A stretch of 64,000 nt of DNA from Synechococcus sp. CS-1325 (GCA_025128135.1 JAHLYW010000030.1:1-64000); one strand, 5' to 3'. Counted from the first letter of the stretch, positions 33,195 to 42,402 are shown. The notes: generated from the sequence alone by a model not told the origin. Numbers and translations: made by a program.

Positions 33195-33919
33195 GCACCG
33201 ATGCCGGTTGAGCCGTCGGCCATCGATCCAGCCCGGGATGGCTCCGGCCGCTCCAGGTATCCCGCCGCCCACACCGCCGGGGCCAGGCCTGCGGGCACCA
33301 ATCGCCCGTAGCCGTCACTGGCCAGGATCTCCTGCACGGCTTCTCCGAGCAGCTCGGTGGAGCGGCTGCCGGACAGCCGGTGGCTGAGGGTCTGGTGGAT
33401 CCGCAGCAGGTACCAGGCGGTGCCCTCCAGGCCGGCATTGAATCGCTCCCAGCTGCTGGGGTCGCGCCTGGCGTCGAGCACCATGTCGCGGGCGTTGTGG
33501 GCCTTGTCAGCGGCCGTGACCCGCAGGGAGCCCTCACTCTTGTGATCGAGAGAGGCCAGGTAGCGGGTCTTGCGCAGCCGCCAGGGTTCTTTGACCACGC
33601 CGGTCAGTCCCTCGGCGGTGTCGGTGCAGTCGCGCACGATGTCGGCCACCTCCACCCCGAAGCGCTCGGCGATCGAGCCATGGGTCTGGTCAGCATCTTC
33701 AATCGCATCGTGGAGCAGGGCGGCAATCGCCTGATCTTCACTGCCGCCGTCTTCCCAGACCAGGCCGCTCACGGCGATCAGGTGGGAGATGTAGGGCACC
33801 GGCTTGCCCTTGCGGCTCTGGCAGCGGTGCAGCTGGGCGGCCCAGAGCAGAGCCTCGTCGTAGCGCGGGCTGTGGGTTGGGGGTTGGGTGTTCATCGGCT
33901 TGATCTGCTGGGGGTTCAT
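33191..33919 (-). CDS. HD-domain phosphohydrolase
   Basis: A 242-residue protein. The HD motif residues are in PVPYISHLIAVSGL and ALLHDAIEDADQT, with a late Asp in VTAADKAHNARDMV. This resembles the (p)ppGpp hydrolase half of RelA/SpoT or small alarmone hydrolases, although no synthetase domain is present. Its start at 33919 overlaps the upstream hypothetical gene by ATGA, and its end overlaps the hydrolase, so three genes form one operon. Nucleotide substrate is inference. Confidence 0.82.
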   Translation of the reverse strand: MNPQQIKPMNTQPPTHSPRYDEALLWAAQLHRCQSRKGKPVPYISHLIAVSGLVWEDGGSEDQAIAALLHDAIEDADQTHGSIAERFGVEVADIVRDCTDTAEGLTGVVKEPWRLRKTRYLASLDHKSEGSLRVTAADKAHNARDMVLDARRDPSSWERFNAGLEGTAWYLLRIHQTLSHRLSGSRSTELLGEAVQEILASDGYGRLVPAGLAPAVWAAGYLERPEPSRAGSMADGSTGIGA

Positions 33920-34260
33920 GGTTGGGCTCTGGCCTTCGCTTTCCGCGCATTGCGGGCCTGATAGGCCTCACAGAGCAGATCCATGGCGGCTGCCGGGAGG
34001 GGCTCCAGAATCTCGCCGCCAGCGAAGGCTTCAGCGTCGAAGCAGCGGCGGGCTCGTTCTTCGTGGATCCGGTCCCACCAGTCGCCGCCGATCAGGCGAC
34101 CCCAGAGATCGGGGAAGGGTTGCCAGGCCCCGCGAACGACAGCCCAGATCGCTTCGGTGTCAGGGCCATCGCCCATCCGGGCCAGGGTGACCGGCCTGCC
34201 GTGGTTGCCGTCGTCATCGTCTTGCCAGGGATCTTCCTTGGCGTAGTACCTGAATTGCAT
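33916..34260 (-). CDS. Conserved-looking hypothetical protein
   Basis: A 114-residue soluble, acidic then basic protein from ATG 34260 (MQFRYYAKEDPWQDDDDGNH). It is rich in Trp and Asp in the first half and ends with a charged helix (YQARNARKAKARAQP). No domain is recognised. It heads the HD-phosphohydrolase and hydrolase operon, overlapping the HD gene by four bases, so expression is coupled. Confidence 0.65.
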   Translation of the reverse strand: MQFRYYAKEDPWQDDDDGNHGRPVTLARMGDGPDTEAIWAVVRGAWQPFPDLWGRLIGGDWWDRIHEERARRCFDAEAFAGGEILEPLPAAAMDLLCEAYQARNARKAKARAQP

Positions 34261-34508
34261 GGGGTGCCTCCGGGGTTGGGAACACCCCCCGGGCAGCGCC
34301 TGGAGGTTCATTCTCTCCTGAATGGCCGATCCTTCCGTTCTTGATCAGGACGGCGGAAGCTGCGACCACAGGATCAGAGAAAACCAGACCACGAGTCCTA
34401 AAATTGATCTCATGGCAACTGGAATGCTGCGCAAACCTCTGCCATCGATCGCCCACATCCAATGAGCTGTCAGGCCTGAACCCCTGTGGCCTCAGCCACC
34501 AAGCCGTT

Positions 34509-35087
34509 TCAGAGCCTGGTGCCCTGCCCGGCGGCAGCCGCAGAGCGCTGCGCCCTCCGGTTGCGGCGAAAGTCCCAGGGACGGGTGATGCCATCGAGCT
34601 GCTGCCACACCCCCTGGCGGCGGCGGGAAGCCCGCAACTCGGCATCCAGATACGCCCTGGCATCACAGCTGCCGAGATAGCGGCGGTAGGCGAAGGCCTT
34701 GCCGTCTTCCACCAGCGCCAGATTGAGATTCACGCCGCTGATCACCTCGGCCACGGTGCGGCCGAAGCGATCCACGGTGTGGGGCCGGAGCGTCACGGCG
34801 GAGCCCAGCCGCAGGCGGCTCTGCAGGTAGCTGCGGGCCTGGGCGCCATGGGGGGCCTGGGCCAGCTCGGGAGCGTCGATGCAGGCCAGGCGCACTGTGA
34901 TCCGCTGCTGATCCTGCAGAACGCGGATGGTGTCGCCATCCCCGATCGACAGCACCGTGACGGATCGCGGCCTCTGGGGATTGGCCCAGCCAGCCGGCAG
35001 GCCGTTGACCAGGCCGGAGAGCACGACAAGAGCTGTGAACAGGGGCCAGCGGATCACACGCTGCACCCGGAGCCATTCAGCCTCCAT
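34509..35087 (-). CDS. Thermonuclease-family (SNase) protein
   Basis: A 192-residue protein from ATG 35087. An N-terminal hydrophobic segment (WPLFTALVVLSGLVNGLPAG) suggests export or membrane anchoring. The SNase fold follows: VLSIGDGDTIRVL (metal-binding Asp residues), VRLACIDAPELAQ (catalytic Arg and Asp), VDRFGRTVAEV and LVEDGKAFAYRRY. Staphylococcal-nuclease-like enzymes cut DNA and RNA with calcium. Likely periplasmic. Single gene. Confidence 0.85.
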   Translation of the reverse strand: MEAEWLRVQRVIRWPLFTALVVLSGLVNGLPAGWANPQRPRSVTVLSIGDGDTIRVLQDQQRITVRLACIDAPELAQAPHGAQARSYLQSRLRLGSAVTLRPHTVDRFGRTVAEVISGVNLNLALVEDGKAFAYRRYLGSCDARAYLDAELRASRRRQGVWQQLDGITRPWDFRRNRRAQRSAAAAGQGTRL

Positions 35088-35150
35088 TCCTGCTCCTGAA
35101 TATCCAGGCTGCGGCGACACCGGCGCAACGGCCGCTGAAGGCGAGATCGA

Positions 35151-35366
35151 TCAGTTGTATTCACCTGGGATGTCGTTCTTGCGCACAGTCACCTTGTCGA
35201 ACGTCTGGCCCGATGCCCGCAGCAGCTCATCGCCCGAAAATTCGAAACCGCTTTTCAGGGCGATCTGAGCCACGTCATCGGCGGTGGCAGCGGCCAGCAC
35301 CTGGCGCTTCAGCTCAGCGTCGTTCTGCATCCTGCTGAGGAAGGCCTTCAGCTGCTCACGGGACAT
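35151..35366 (-). CDS. Nif11-family small protein
   Basis: A 71-residue protein from ATG 35366; the frame extends to 35465 but that part is not conserved-looking. The Nif11 signature is seen in MSREQLKAFLSRMQNDAELK, then LAAATADDVAQIALKSGFEF and GDELLRA. In picocyanobacteria this domain is the leader of ribosomal peptides, but here there is no Gly-Gly cleavage site or Cys-rich core, so it is probably a stand-alone Nif11-like protein. No maturation enzyme is nearby. Confidence 0.8.
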   Translation of the reverse strand: MSREQLKAFLSRMQNDAELKRQVLAAATADDVAQIALKSGFEFSGDELLRASGQTFDKVTVRKNDIPGEYN

Positions 35367-35463
35367 CGGCCACCGACCTTCAGGTGTTCCATCCTCCCAG
35401 GCGGCGACATGCCACGCCCGGCCAACCGATGAGACAGAATGTTTACGTTCCGTTACATGATCC

Positions 35464-35709
35464 ATGACGGTCGGTCAGCTCTTTCTCAATTCCCTCTCCA
35501 CAGGCGTGATCACACCAGACGAGCTCTCCTGGCTCGCCCACCAGCAAGACCGCTTCTCCAGGATCGAAGAAGCCACCGCCTTGCGGCTCGGCCGTCTGAT
35601 CGACCAGGGCGCCATCCAGCTGGGCTGCCGGATCCCGGCGGCAAAACTCCAGCACGACAGCGTGCGTGAGCACTGGATCGAGCCCCTGGGCCGCAACCGT
35701 CACCACTGA
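35464..35709 (+). CDS. Small cyanobacterial hypothetical protein
   Basis: An 81-residue soluble protein (MTVGQLFLNSLSTGVITPDE...). Regular helical pattern with ARLGRLIDQG-like segments and an Arg/His tail. It is followed 51 bases later by an hli gene on the same strand and could share its message. No family is recognised with confidence, but codon use and position support a real gene. Confidence 0.65.
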   Translation: MTVGQLFLNSLSTGVITPDELSWLAHQQDRFSRIEEATALRLGRLIDQGAIQLGCRIPAAKLQHDSVREHWIEPLGRNRHH

Positions 35710-35760
35710 GCCGGGCCATCACCTTTACAATTGGTAACGTTCAGCAAAATCCTTCACACC

Positions 35761-35904
35761 ATGGCTGATTCCTCCCCCCGCTTCGGCTTCGTTGCTTTCG
35801 CTGAAACCTGGAATGGCCGTCTGGCCATGCTGGGTTTCGTGATCGGCCTGGCCACCGAGCTGCTGACCGGTCAGAGCATCCTGTCCCAGATCGGCCTGGG
35901 CTGA
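35761..35904 (+). CDS. hli: Short high-light-inducible protein
   Basis: A 47-residue protein. It has the Hli motif [20 protein letters not shown] (E..NGR.AM.GF) as its single transmembrane helix, with a short polar N-terminus and a QIGLG end. It is the second hli of the window. A strong terminator follows at 35932-35967. Function is pigment binding and photoprotection in thylakoids. Confidence 0.92.
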   Translation: MADSSPRFGFVAFAETWNGRLAMLGFVIGLATELLTGQSILSQIGLG

Positions 35905-35931
35905 ATTCAATTCAGGCTGGTTGATTCCATG

Positions 35932-35967
35932 AAAAAGCCCGGTTGGTTAACTCCAACCGGGCTTTTT
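35932..35967. terminator. Bidirectional Rho-independent terminator
   Basis: Near-perfect stem AAAAAGCCCGGTTGG / CCAACCGGGCTTTTT with a six-base loop and T tract. It ends the hli message on the plus strand and, by symmetry, the convergent small membrane gene on the minus strand. Confidence 0.95.
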
Positions 35968-35977
35968 GTACAGACAG

Positions 35978-36229
35978 TCAGCTGGCCTGCTGAAAGAGCT
36001 GCTCAAGGCGCTCACGATTGAGATCGACGTACATCACCTCTTCGCCAGGCTGGGGAGCCTCGGGGTGACGAGCTCGGCGGCTGCCGGCTGGCTGGGAGGT
36101 GATCCTTGGAGCGGAGCGGCGCAGGTTCTGGCTCATCAGGGCGAAAGCGCCTCCGGCGATCACCGCGAAGCAGATCAAGTACAAGGCGGCGAACAGGTCT
36201 TCCAAGCGTGAGTCCGGTCTTTTGGCCAC
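35978..36229 (-). CDS. Small single-span membrane protein
   Basis: An 83-residue protein from GTG 36229; an upstream frame to 36277 is longer but lacks a better start. Residues 11-30 form a transmembrane helix (LFAALYLICFAVIAGGAFAL). A basic cytoplasmic-type stretch follows (NLRRSAPR) and then a hydrophilic tail ending in RERLEQLFQQA. No family is named with confidence. It shares the bidirectional terminator with the hli gene and lies downstream of the methyltransferase at 36280 on the same strand. Confidence 0.65.
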   Translation of the reverse strand: MAKRPDSRLEDLFAALYLICFAVIAGGAFALMSQNLRRSAPRITSQPAGSRRARHPEAPQPGEEVMYVDLNRERLEQLFQQAS

Positions 36230-36279
36230 TCTAATGTGAAGAACTGTTAACTGTGGCTTGCCGGCCAGCGGGAGCATGC

Positions 36280-36951
36280 TCAGTTTTCCGATCGGTCTCC
36301 TGCCGGTGGCTTCTCGGCGATCACGGCGAAGAACGGATCTCCCTTGCCGTTCAGCCAGCCCAGCGGGCCTGCCGCCCGGGTGGCTTCGGCAATCAGCTTC
36401 GGCTGGGGCCAGCCCTGGGCCATCAGCACCCTCGCCACAACGGCCAGGTGATCCCGATCGCTTCCCTCCATCCAGACCCTGGAAGCCTTCTGAGCGAACA
36501 TCCGGTTCGAGAACGCCACGATCAGCTGGCCGCCCGGGCGCACCACCCGCAGCAGCTCAGCAGCCACCGCTTCGGGCTGCTGCAGGTACTGCCAGCCCGC
36601 CACGATCAAGGCCGCGTCGATGCTGCCGACCTCAAGCTGCAGGCACTGATCCAGGTTGAGGTTCTGAACCCAGTGCCGGCTCAGGCGTGGGTTGGCTTCC
36701 AGCTCCCTGGCGTTGAGACCATGGCCGAGCACCGCTGCCGTGGCCAGGTCATCGGGCAGATGGCTCACCCAGCTGCTCATCAGATCCAGCACCACTGCGC
36801 CCGTGGGAATCTGCTCCCGATAGAGGGCCGTCAGCCTGGCGCGGAACGCCGCATCGAGATGGTGAACAAAACGAGGCTCGGCGTAGAAGAGAGCGTCATC
36901 GGATCGATCCTGCTTCCAGCGCTCCTGCTCGCTCAGCACCGACACGGTCAT
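36280..36951 (-). CDS. Class I SAM-dependent methyltransferase-like protein
   Basis: A 223-residue protein. The SAM-binding strand is GAVVLDLMSSWVSHLP, where the usual Gly-rich loop is replaced by Met-Ser-Ser-Trp, followed by VLGHGLNARELEANP and IDAALIVAGWQYLQQPEA with VVRPGGQLIVAFSNRMF. This fits a diverged UbiE-like cyanobacterial methyltransferase. The altered motif I makes activity uncertain. Single gene. Confidence 0.75.
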   Translation of the reverse strand: MTVSVLSEQERWKQDRSDDALFYAEPRFVHHLDAAFRARLTALYREQIPTGAVVLDLMSSWVSHLPDDLATAAVLGHGLNARELEANPRLSRHWVQNLNLDQCLQLEVGSIDAALIVAGWQYLQQPEAVAAELLRVVRPGGQLIVAFSNRMFAQKASRVWMEGSDRDHLAVVARVLMAQGWPQPKLIAEATRAAGPLGWLNGKGDPFFAVIAEKPPAGDRSEN

Positions 36952-37067
36952 GGCTCAATCCACCCCAGCGAAACGGCACGCCATCGGCAACGGCGACCGA
37001 TTCAGCCTGGCGGCCGTCAGTCGGCACCGCGACGTCCGGGGCTGATCACCCAGTTGATCTCCTTGGA

Positions 37068-37151
37068 TCAGATCAGAAAGCTCATGGTCAGGCCGACCAG
37101 GGCAAGACCGGCCAGGCCGGTGGCAGCGAGCAGTGCGACAGATTGGGCCAC
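37068..37151 (-). CDS. Possible 27-residue membrane peptide
   Basis: A very short frame from GTG 37151 reads AQSVALLAATGLAGLALVGL and ends TMSFLI. It is one clean hydrophobic helix, like small photosynthetic subunits, but it matches none I can name and has no clear ribosome binding site. It lies alone in the 36951-37296 gap before the CRY-DASH gene. Confidence 0.35.
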   Translation of the reverse strand: MAQSVALLAATGLAGLALVGLTMSFLI

Positions 37152-37295
37152 GACGTGTTCAGGCAGGCCTGAAACCTAGAGCAATCCTTAAGGTCCGTAC
37201 TCACTCCGGCCTGGCCGTGCAGCAATCCGTCATCAAAACGGCGGTCGCGATCAGCGCAGCACTCCTGCCAGGCTGATCCACCCTGCGATGCAATC

Positions 37296-38468
37296 ATGCC
37301 GCCGGTCGCCACCATCGCGGTGGCCCTGGATGGGCAGCTGCGCCTCGATGACCAGCCTGCCTTCCACGAGGCCGTGGCCCTGGCCCGCCGCGCTGCCGGG
37401 CGGCTGGTGGTGCTGGCCAACCGGCCGGAAAGCCAGCGGCTGCGGGGGCCCCATCAACGCCGGATTGCAGCGTCGGCGACCAACGCGCTGCAACAGCGCC
37501 TGGCGGCGGCGGCCATCCCGCTGCTGCAGGCGCCTGAGTTCAGCGCCGAGGCGGTGCTCCACTGCCGCGAGTCGAGGCTGTTCAGCGACTGGCCGATGGC
37601 GGCTGAGACGTTCCCTCGCGTGTATTCCGACTTTCGCCGTGGCCTGAGCCGGGCTCCCGAACCGCCGCTGCCCCCAGCCGATCTCAGCGGGCTCGGCGGC
37701 AACCGGCAGGATTGGCCCAAGACCTGGCTCAGCTCGCCGGCAGTGGTCTCGCCAGGGGTCCAGCGCGTCGATCCCCGCAGTGCCTTTCCCTTCCGCGGTG
37801 ATGAAGCCAGCGCCCTGGCCCGGCTGCAGCACTACCTGTTCGGCTCCGATGGCCTCCGCAACTACAAAGCCACCCGCAATGGCCTGGTGGGCACGGAGTT
37901 CTCCTCAAAGCTCTCCCCCTTTCTGGCGATCGGCTCGCTCTCGGTGCGCCGGATCTGGCAGGAGCTGCTCCGCTATCAGGGCCTCCATGGCGCCGATGAG
38001 GGTTCCGAGTGGCTGAAGCAGGAACTGCTCTGGCGCGAGTTCTTCCTCTGGTCGGAGCAGCGCCATGGCGCCGCCTTCCACGCCCCCGGCGGTATTCAGA
38101 ACCGGCCGCCGCCGTGGGACGCAGACCGGGAGCGCTTCGCCCGCTGGACCCGGGCTGAGTCCGGCCACCCCCTGATCGATGCCCAGCTGCGCGAACTGCT
38201 GGCCACCGGCTACCTCTCCAATCGGGGGCGCCAGTGGGTGGCCTCCCATTTCATCAATGAGCTTCAACTGCCCTGGACCTGGGGCGCCCGCTTCTTCGAG
38301 TGGGCCCTGATCGATGCCCACCCGGCCGTGAACACCGGCAACTGGGCCTATCTGGCCGGCGTCGGCTCCGATCCGCGCAGTTTCGGCGGCCAGCCACGCC
38401 GCTTCGATCTCGAGCGCCAGCTGCGCCGCTACGACCCCGAGGAAACCCACCGCCGACTCTGGAGCTGA
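37296..38468 (+). CDS. CRY-DASH-type cryptochrome/photolyase
   Basis: A 390-residue protein. The FAD-binding domain is clear: LVGTEFSSKLSPFLAIG, LLWREFFLWSEQRHG and the CRY-DASH-like end NTGNWAYLAGVGSDPRSF. The N-terminal antenna domain is shortened or diverged compared with the usual ~490-residue CRY-DASH. These proteins repair cyclobutane dimers in single-stranded DNA or act as blue-light receptors. First gene of a light-repair cluster; the next photolyase starts 32 bases on. Confidence 0.88.
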   Translation: MPPVATIAVALDGQLRLDDQPAFHEAVALARRAAGRLVVLANRPESQRLRGPHQRRIAASATNALQQRLAAAAIPLLQAPEFSAEAVLHCRESRLFSDWPMAAETFPRVYSDFRRGLSRAPEPPLPPADLSGLGGNRQDWPKTWLSSPAVVSPGVQRVDPRSAFPFRGDEASALARLQHYLFGSDGLRNYKATRNGLVGTEFSSKLSPFLAIGSLSVRRIWQELLRYQGLHGADEGSEWLKQELLWREFFLWSEQRHGAAFHAPGGIQNRPPPWDADRERFARWTRAESGHPLIDAQLRELLATGYLSNRGRQWVASHFINELQLPWTWGARFFEWALIDAHPAVNTGNWAYLAGVGSDPRSFGGQPRRFDLERQLRRYDPEETHRRLWS

Positions 38469-38500
38469 CGCCAGGACCTCCCCCCTCAGCCCCCCATCCT

Positions 38501-40033
38501 GTGACCCTCACCCTGATCCTTGGCGACCAGCTGCACCGCCAGTGGTTCACCGCCTCGCCACTGGAACTGGCCGCCGGCAGCCAGGTGCTGATGATCGAAG
38601 ACCTGGCGGTGGCGTCCGCTTACCGCTACCACCAGCTGCGCCTGCTGCACACCTTCGTGGCGATGCGCAGTTTCCGGGATGCCCTGATCGAGCGGGGTGC
38701 CTTGGTGTATTACTTCGAGCTGCCGGCCTCGGCGGGGGTGTCGTTGTGGGAGCGGCTGGCGCTTGAGTTGGCAGGAGCCAAGCAGCTGCGGGTGGCAGAG
38801 ATCGCCGACCGGAGCTTCGCGGCGCGGTTGGAGCGGTTCTGCCAGGAGCAGGCGCTGGAGCTCACGGTGCTGCCGTCGCCCGCCTTCCTCGAATCGGGGG
38901 CCGAGAGCCGGGCCTGGTTTGAAGGCCGCCGCCGCCCCTTCATGAAGACCTTCTATGAACGTCAGCGCCGGCGCCTGGGGTTGCTGATCGAAGCCGACGG
39001 TTCGCCGACCGGCGGCCAATGGAGCTACGACGTGGACAACCGCCGGAAGCTGCCGAAGGGATACAGCGAGCCGCCGCTGCCGGCGGTGGCGGCCAGCCCC
39101 CATGAACCGGCGGTGCGGCAGATGGTTGCGAGCCACTTCGCCGACCACCCCGGAGAGCTGGGCCCGCTCTGGATTCCCTTCGATCACGCCGGAGCCCAGT
39201 CCTGGCTGCAGCAGTTTTTGATCGAGCGATTTGAGAATTTCGGCCCCTACGAAGACGCGCTGAGTGCCCACCACGACACCCTGAATCACTCCCTGCTCTC
39301 TCCCCTGCTCAACATCGGTCTGCTCACGCCTGCCGGCGTGATCGAAGCGACCCTCGCCCACGCGGAGAGCCGGCAGAACAGCGACCAACCGGTCCCGATC
39401 GCCTCACTGGAGGGCTTCCTGCGCCAGGTGATCGGCTGGCGCGAGTTCGTGCGCGGCATCGACCTGGTGCACGGCCAGCGCCAGGCGAGCAGCAACTTCT
39501 GGAACCATCGCCGCCGCCTGGCCCCCTGCTGGAGCGAGGGAAACACCGGCCTACCGCCGCTGGATGCCGCGATCGAGCGGCTGAATCGCCTCGGCTACAA
39601 CCACCACATCGAGCGACTGATGGTGATCAGCAACCTGATGCTGCTCTCTGAGATCCATCCCGGCGAGGTGCACCGCTGGTTCATGGAGCGCTACCTGGAT
39701 TCCTACGAGTGGGTGATGGGCCCCAATGTGTATGGCATGGGTCTGATGAGCGATGGCGGCCTCTTCGCCACCAAGCCCTACATCAGCGGCTCCAACTACA
39801 TCCTCAAGATGAGCGATTTCAGGAAGGGGCCCTGGTGCGAGATCTGGGACGGTCTCTACTGGCGCTTCATCGAGCGGAACCAGGCGTTCTTCCGCGGGAA
39901 CCCCCGCCTCTCAATGATGGTGCGCCTGCTGGAGCGGATGGATCCCCAGCGGCGCGAGGTGTTGAACGCCGCCGCCGAGGCGTTTCTGGAGCGGGCGACG
40001 ATAGTGCCAGCCATGAGCGAGCCTTCTCTGTGA
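38501..40033 (+). CDS. PhrB-like (bacterial 6-4 type) photolyase
   Basis: A 510-residue protein from GTG 38501. LTLILGDQLHRQWF opens the typical PhrB/FeS-BCP N-terminus. Later blocks are GWREFVRGIDLVHG, NRLGYNHHIERLMVISN, YEWVMGPNVYGMG and KPYISGSNYILKMSDF. In Agrobacterium PhrB four Cys ligate a 4Fe-4S cluster; here the segment after KMSDF has only one Cys (GPWCEIW) and another lies in APCWSEG. The cluster may therefore be missing. It ends GTGA-overlapping the peroxiredoxin-like gene, so the pair is coupled. Confidence 0.88.
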   Translation: MTLTLILGDQLHRQWFTASPLELAAGSQVLMIEDLAVASAYRYHQLRLLHTFVAMRSFRDALIERGALVYYFELPASAGVSLWERLALELAGAKQLRVAEIADRSFAARLERFCQEQALELTVLPSPAFLESGAESRAWFEGRRRPFMKTFYERQRRRLGLLIEADGSPTGGQWSYDVDNRRKLPKGYSEPPLPAVAASPHEPAVRQMVASHFADHPGELGPLWIPFDHAGAQSWLQQFLIERFENFGPYEDALSAHHDTLNHSLLSPLLNIGLLTPAGVIEATLAHAESRQNSDQPVPIASLEGFLRQVIGWREFVRGIDLVHGQRQASSNFWNHRRRLAPCWSEGNTGLPPLDAAIERLNRLGYNHHIERLMVISNLMLLSEIHPGEVHRWFMERYLDSYEWVMGPNVYGMGLMSDGGLFATKPYISGSNYILKMSDFRKGPWCEIWDGLYWRFIERNQAFFRGNPRLSMMVRLLERMDPQRREVLNAAAEAFLERATIVPAMSEPSL

Positions 40034-40803
40034 CCGAGCCCTTGCCTCTAACCAACCCAACGGAGAGCGAACCCCGGCCGGCCGCACCCGCCGCGCTGCT
40101 GGAGCGGCTGGCGGAGCTGGACGGGATGGAGTCGGGCCGCCGCCGGCTGGTGCTGCTGTTCCCCCAACTGGGCGATTTCGACAGCATTGAATACGCCCAG
40201 GCCCTGGTGGCGGCCTGGGCGCAGCTGGAGGCCGCCGGCATCCCTGTACTGGCAATCGGCATCGGTGATGAGGCGGGCCGTCAGCGCTTCTGCGCCTTCA
40301 CCGGCTTTCCGAGCGAGCGGCTGCAGGTGGACGCTGAACCCCAGCTGCATCGGGCCCTGGGGCTCTACAAAGGCCTGCGGCAGATCGGCGGCCCCTGGCC
40401 GAACCTGCTGCTGATGTGCGCCGGGATCGGCTCCCCCGGCACCCTGGCCGAGGTGCTGCGGGGCTACACGGGCGATCGCAGCGCGCCCCAGCGCATCGCC
40501 GACGACGAGACCATCCAGGCGGGCCCCCTGCCGCCGATTCAGGGCTCGTTCTTCGCCAAGGCGGGCGGCCGTGGGTTCCAGCGGCCCTTCGAGCTGGCCA
40601 CGGTGCGGCTGCGCAACATGAGCGAAGTGCTGGGCCACTGGCGCACCTACGTGCCCCGCGACGATTTCCTCACCCAGCGGGGCGGCACCTTCCTGCTGGA
40701 GGCCGACGACACGCTTCTGTACAGCTACCGCGACCGCGGCATTCTCGGATTTTCGGAAACCATGGCCAGGCCGCTCAGCTTCCTGGATCCCTTTCTGGGT
40801 TGA
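40030..40803 (+). CDS. AhpC/TSA peroxiredoxin-like protein
   Basis: A 257-residue protein from GTG 40030, overlapping the photolyase by four bases. It has a thioredoxin-fold layout of the PRXL2/FAM213 or AhpC-TSA type (RLVLLFPQLGDFDSIEYAQA, AAGIPVLAIGIGDE, FCAFTGFPSERLQVD). The position where peroxiredoxins carry the peroxidatic Cys reads PQLGDF, with no Cys. Only FCAFTGF and LMCAGIG hold cysteines. It may be a non-catalytic relative, or use another Cys. Linked to the photolyase operon. Confidence 0.75.
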   Translation: MTEPLPLTNPTESEPRPAAPAALLERLAELDGMESGRRRLVLLFPQLGDFDSIEYAQALVAAWAQLEAAGIPVLAIGIGDEAGRQRFCAFTGFPSERLQVDAEPQLHRALGLYKGLRQIGGPWPNLLLMCAGIGSPGTLAEVLRGYTGDRSAPQRIADDETIQAGPLPPIQGSFFAKAGGRGFQRPFELATVRLRNMSEVLGHWRTYVPRDDFLTQRGGTFLLEADDTLLYSYRDRGILGFSETMARPLSFLDPFLG

Positions 40804-40839
40804 TCCCGGCGAAGCGACGGCCGCTTCAGCTGCTCAGGG

Positions 40840-42402
40840 TCAAGCTGAATCAGGGTCGAGCTGCAGGCTGAGCTGCAGCTGTTGATCACCGGCGGCATTC
40901 GCCGCCACTGGCCGCTGCCGCCGCCGCCTGCCGCCACTGGCCGCCAGGCCGGAGCGGCGGGAGCCGTGCCTGCTCTGGATCGCATCGGCAATCTCCTTGA
41001 AGCCCTGCTCCTGACGCCGCGCCCAGATCGTCTCCCTGGCCTGGCGGGCGGCGGCGGCGGGCTCCACGATCGGCAATGGGTAGTGCACGCCGAGCACGCA
41101 GCCGACCCGCTGCTGGGTGACCATCGCCATCGTCCACGGCTCATGGATGTGAACAGCCGGCACGTTGCGCAGTTCCGGCAGCCAGCGGCGGATGAAATCG
41201 CCGTTGGGATCGTGCTCAAGGCCCTGTTTGATCGGGTTGTAGATCCGGATCGTGTTGATGCCCGTGGTGCCCGACTGCATCTGGCACTGGCTCCAGTGGA
41301 TGCCCGGTTCGTAATCGACGAACAGGCGGGCCAGGTGCAGCCCGCTCTGGCGCCACGGCAACCACAGCTGGTAGCTGGCCACCGACATCAGCATCGCCCG
41401 CATGCGGAAATTGATCCAGCCGCTGGCGATCAGGGCCCGCATGCAGGCATCCACGAACGGCAGCCCGGTACGCCCTTCTGCCCAGGCCGCCAGGCGCTCG
41501 GGGTCGCTGCTGCGCAGGCCTGCGGTGAGCGGATGGAGCTCGCGAAACTCCAGATCCGGCTGGCATTCGAGCTTCTGGATGAAATGGCAGTGCCAGTGCA
41601 GCCGCGCCTCAAAGCCCAGCGGCGCTTTGCGGAGGCGGCGGCTGCGCTGCACCACTTCCCGCATCGACAGCGTGCCCCAGCTGAGGTGGGGCGACAGGCG
41701 CGAGCAGCTCTCGAAGGCCGTGAGCGGGCTGGAGAGCTCACGGTGGTAGCGCGTCCCGCGCTCGCTCAGAAAACTTTCCAGAACGGCCAGTCCCTGCTGC
41801 CGCCCCCCGAGCTGACGGCCCGGGCAGGGGTCAGGCGCCAGACCCAGCTCGGCGGCGGAGGGAATGGGACCGGGATCAAGGCCCCCCAGGCAGGGCAGAC
41901 CCGGCGGCGGCGGCGCCAGCGGCTCGGCCATGCGCTCCTCCCAGCGGCGCGCCCAGCCGTTGCGGCTGCGCAGGCGGCGGATCACACCGAATGAGGGAAT
42001 CTGGGTCCAAGGGATGCCATGGCTCAGGGCCCAATGGGCCACCTGCCGGTCGCGGGCATAGGTCCAGCCGTTGCCGGTTTCCTGATGGCTCCAGAGCCCG
42101 GCAATGGCGAACTGGCGGCGGGCCCGCTCCAGCACGTCCAGCGCCGGGCCGATCCGCACCACCAGCGGCTGACCCAGCTCCGCCAGGGCCTGCCTGAGCT
42201 CCGCCAGGCTCTCGGCGCAGAAGGCCCACTGGCGCGCCGAGGCATCGCTCTGCTGCCACAGCTCGGGTTCCACCACCAGCAGCGGCAGCACCAGACCAAG
42301 GCGGCTCGCCTGGAGCAGCGGCTGGTGATCGGCCACCCGCAGATCCCGTTTGAACCAGACGATCTGCACCGGCACGAGCACGGGGTTGATGCGCTTCAGC
42401 AC
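40840..42402 (-). CDS. phr: Class I deoxyribodipyrimidine photolyase/cryptochrome
   Basis: About 520 residues from GTG 42402; GTG codons at 42381 and later are also possible. The N-terminal antenna domain starts [18 protein letters not shown]. The FAD domain has [40 protein letters not shown] and [18 protein letters not shown]. The end is [20 protein letters not shown]. The C-terminal ~60 residues are basic and low-complexity, a cryptochrome-like tail. It overlaps the end of the DCC gene. Convergent with the peroxiredoxin-like gene. Confidence 0.9.
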   Translation of the reverse strand: MLKRINPVLVPVQIVWFKRDLRVADHQPLLQASRLGLVLPLLVVEPELWQQSDASARQWAFCAESLAELRQALAELGQPLVVRIGPALDVLERARRQFAIAGLWSHQETGNGWTYARDRQVAHWALSHGIPWTQIPSFGVIRRLRSRNGWARRWEERMAEPLAPPPPGLPCLGGLDPGPIPSAAELGLAPDPCPGRQLGGRQQGLAVLESFLSERGTRYHRELSSPLTAFESCSRLSPHLSWGTLSMREVVQRSRRLRKAPLGFEARLHWHCHFIQKLECQPDLEFRELHPLTAGLRSSDPERLAAWAEGRTGLPFVDACMRALIASGWINFRMRAMLMSVASYQLWLPWRQSGLHLARLFVDYEPGIHWSQCQMQSGTTGINTIRIYNPIKQGLEHDPNGDFIRRWLPELRNVPAVHIHEPWTMAMVTQQRVGCVLGVHYPLPIVEPAAAARQARETIWARRQEQGFKEIADAIQSRHGSRRSGLAASGGRRRRQRPVAANAAGDQQLQLSLQLDPDSA

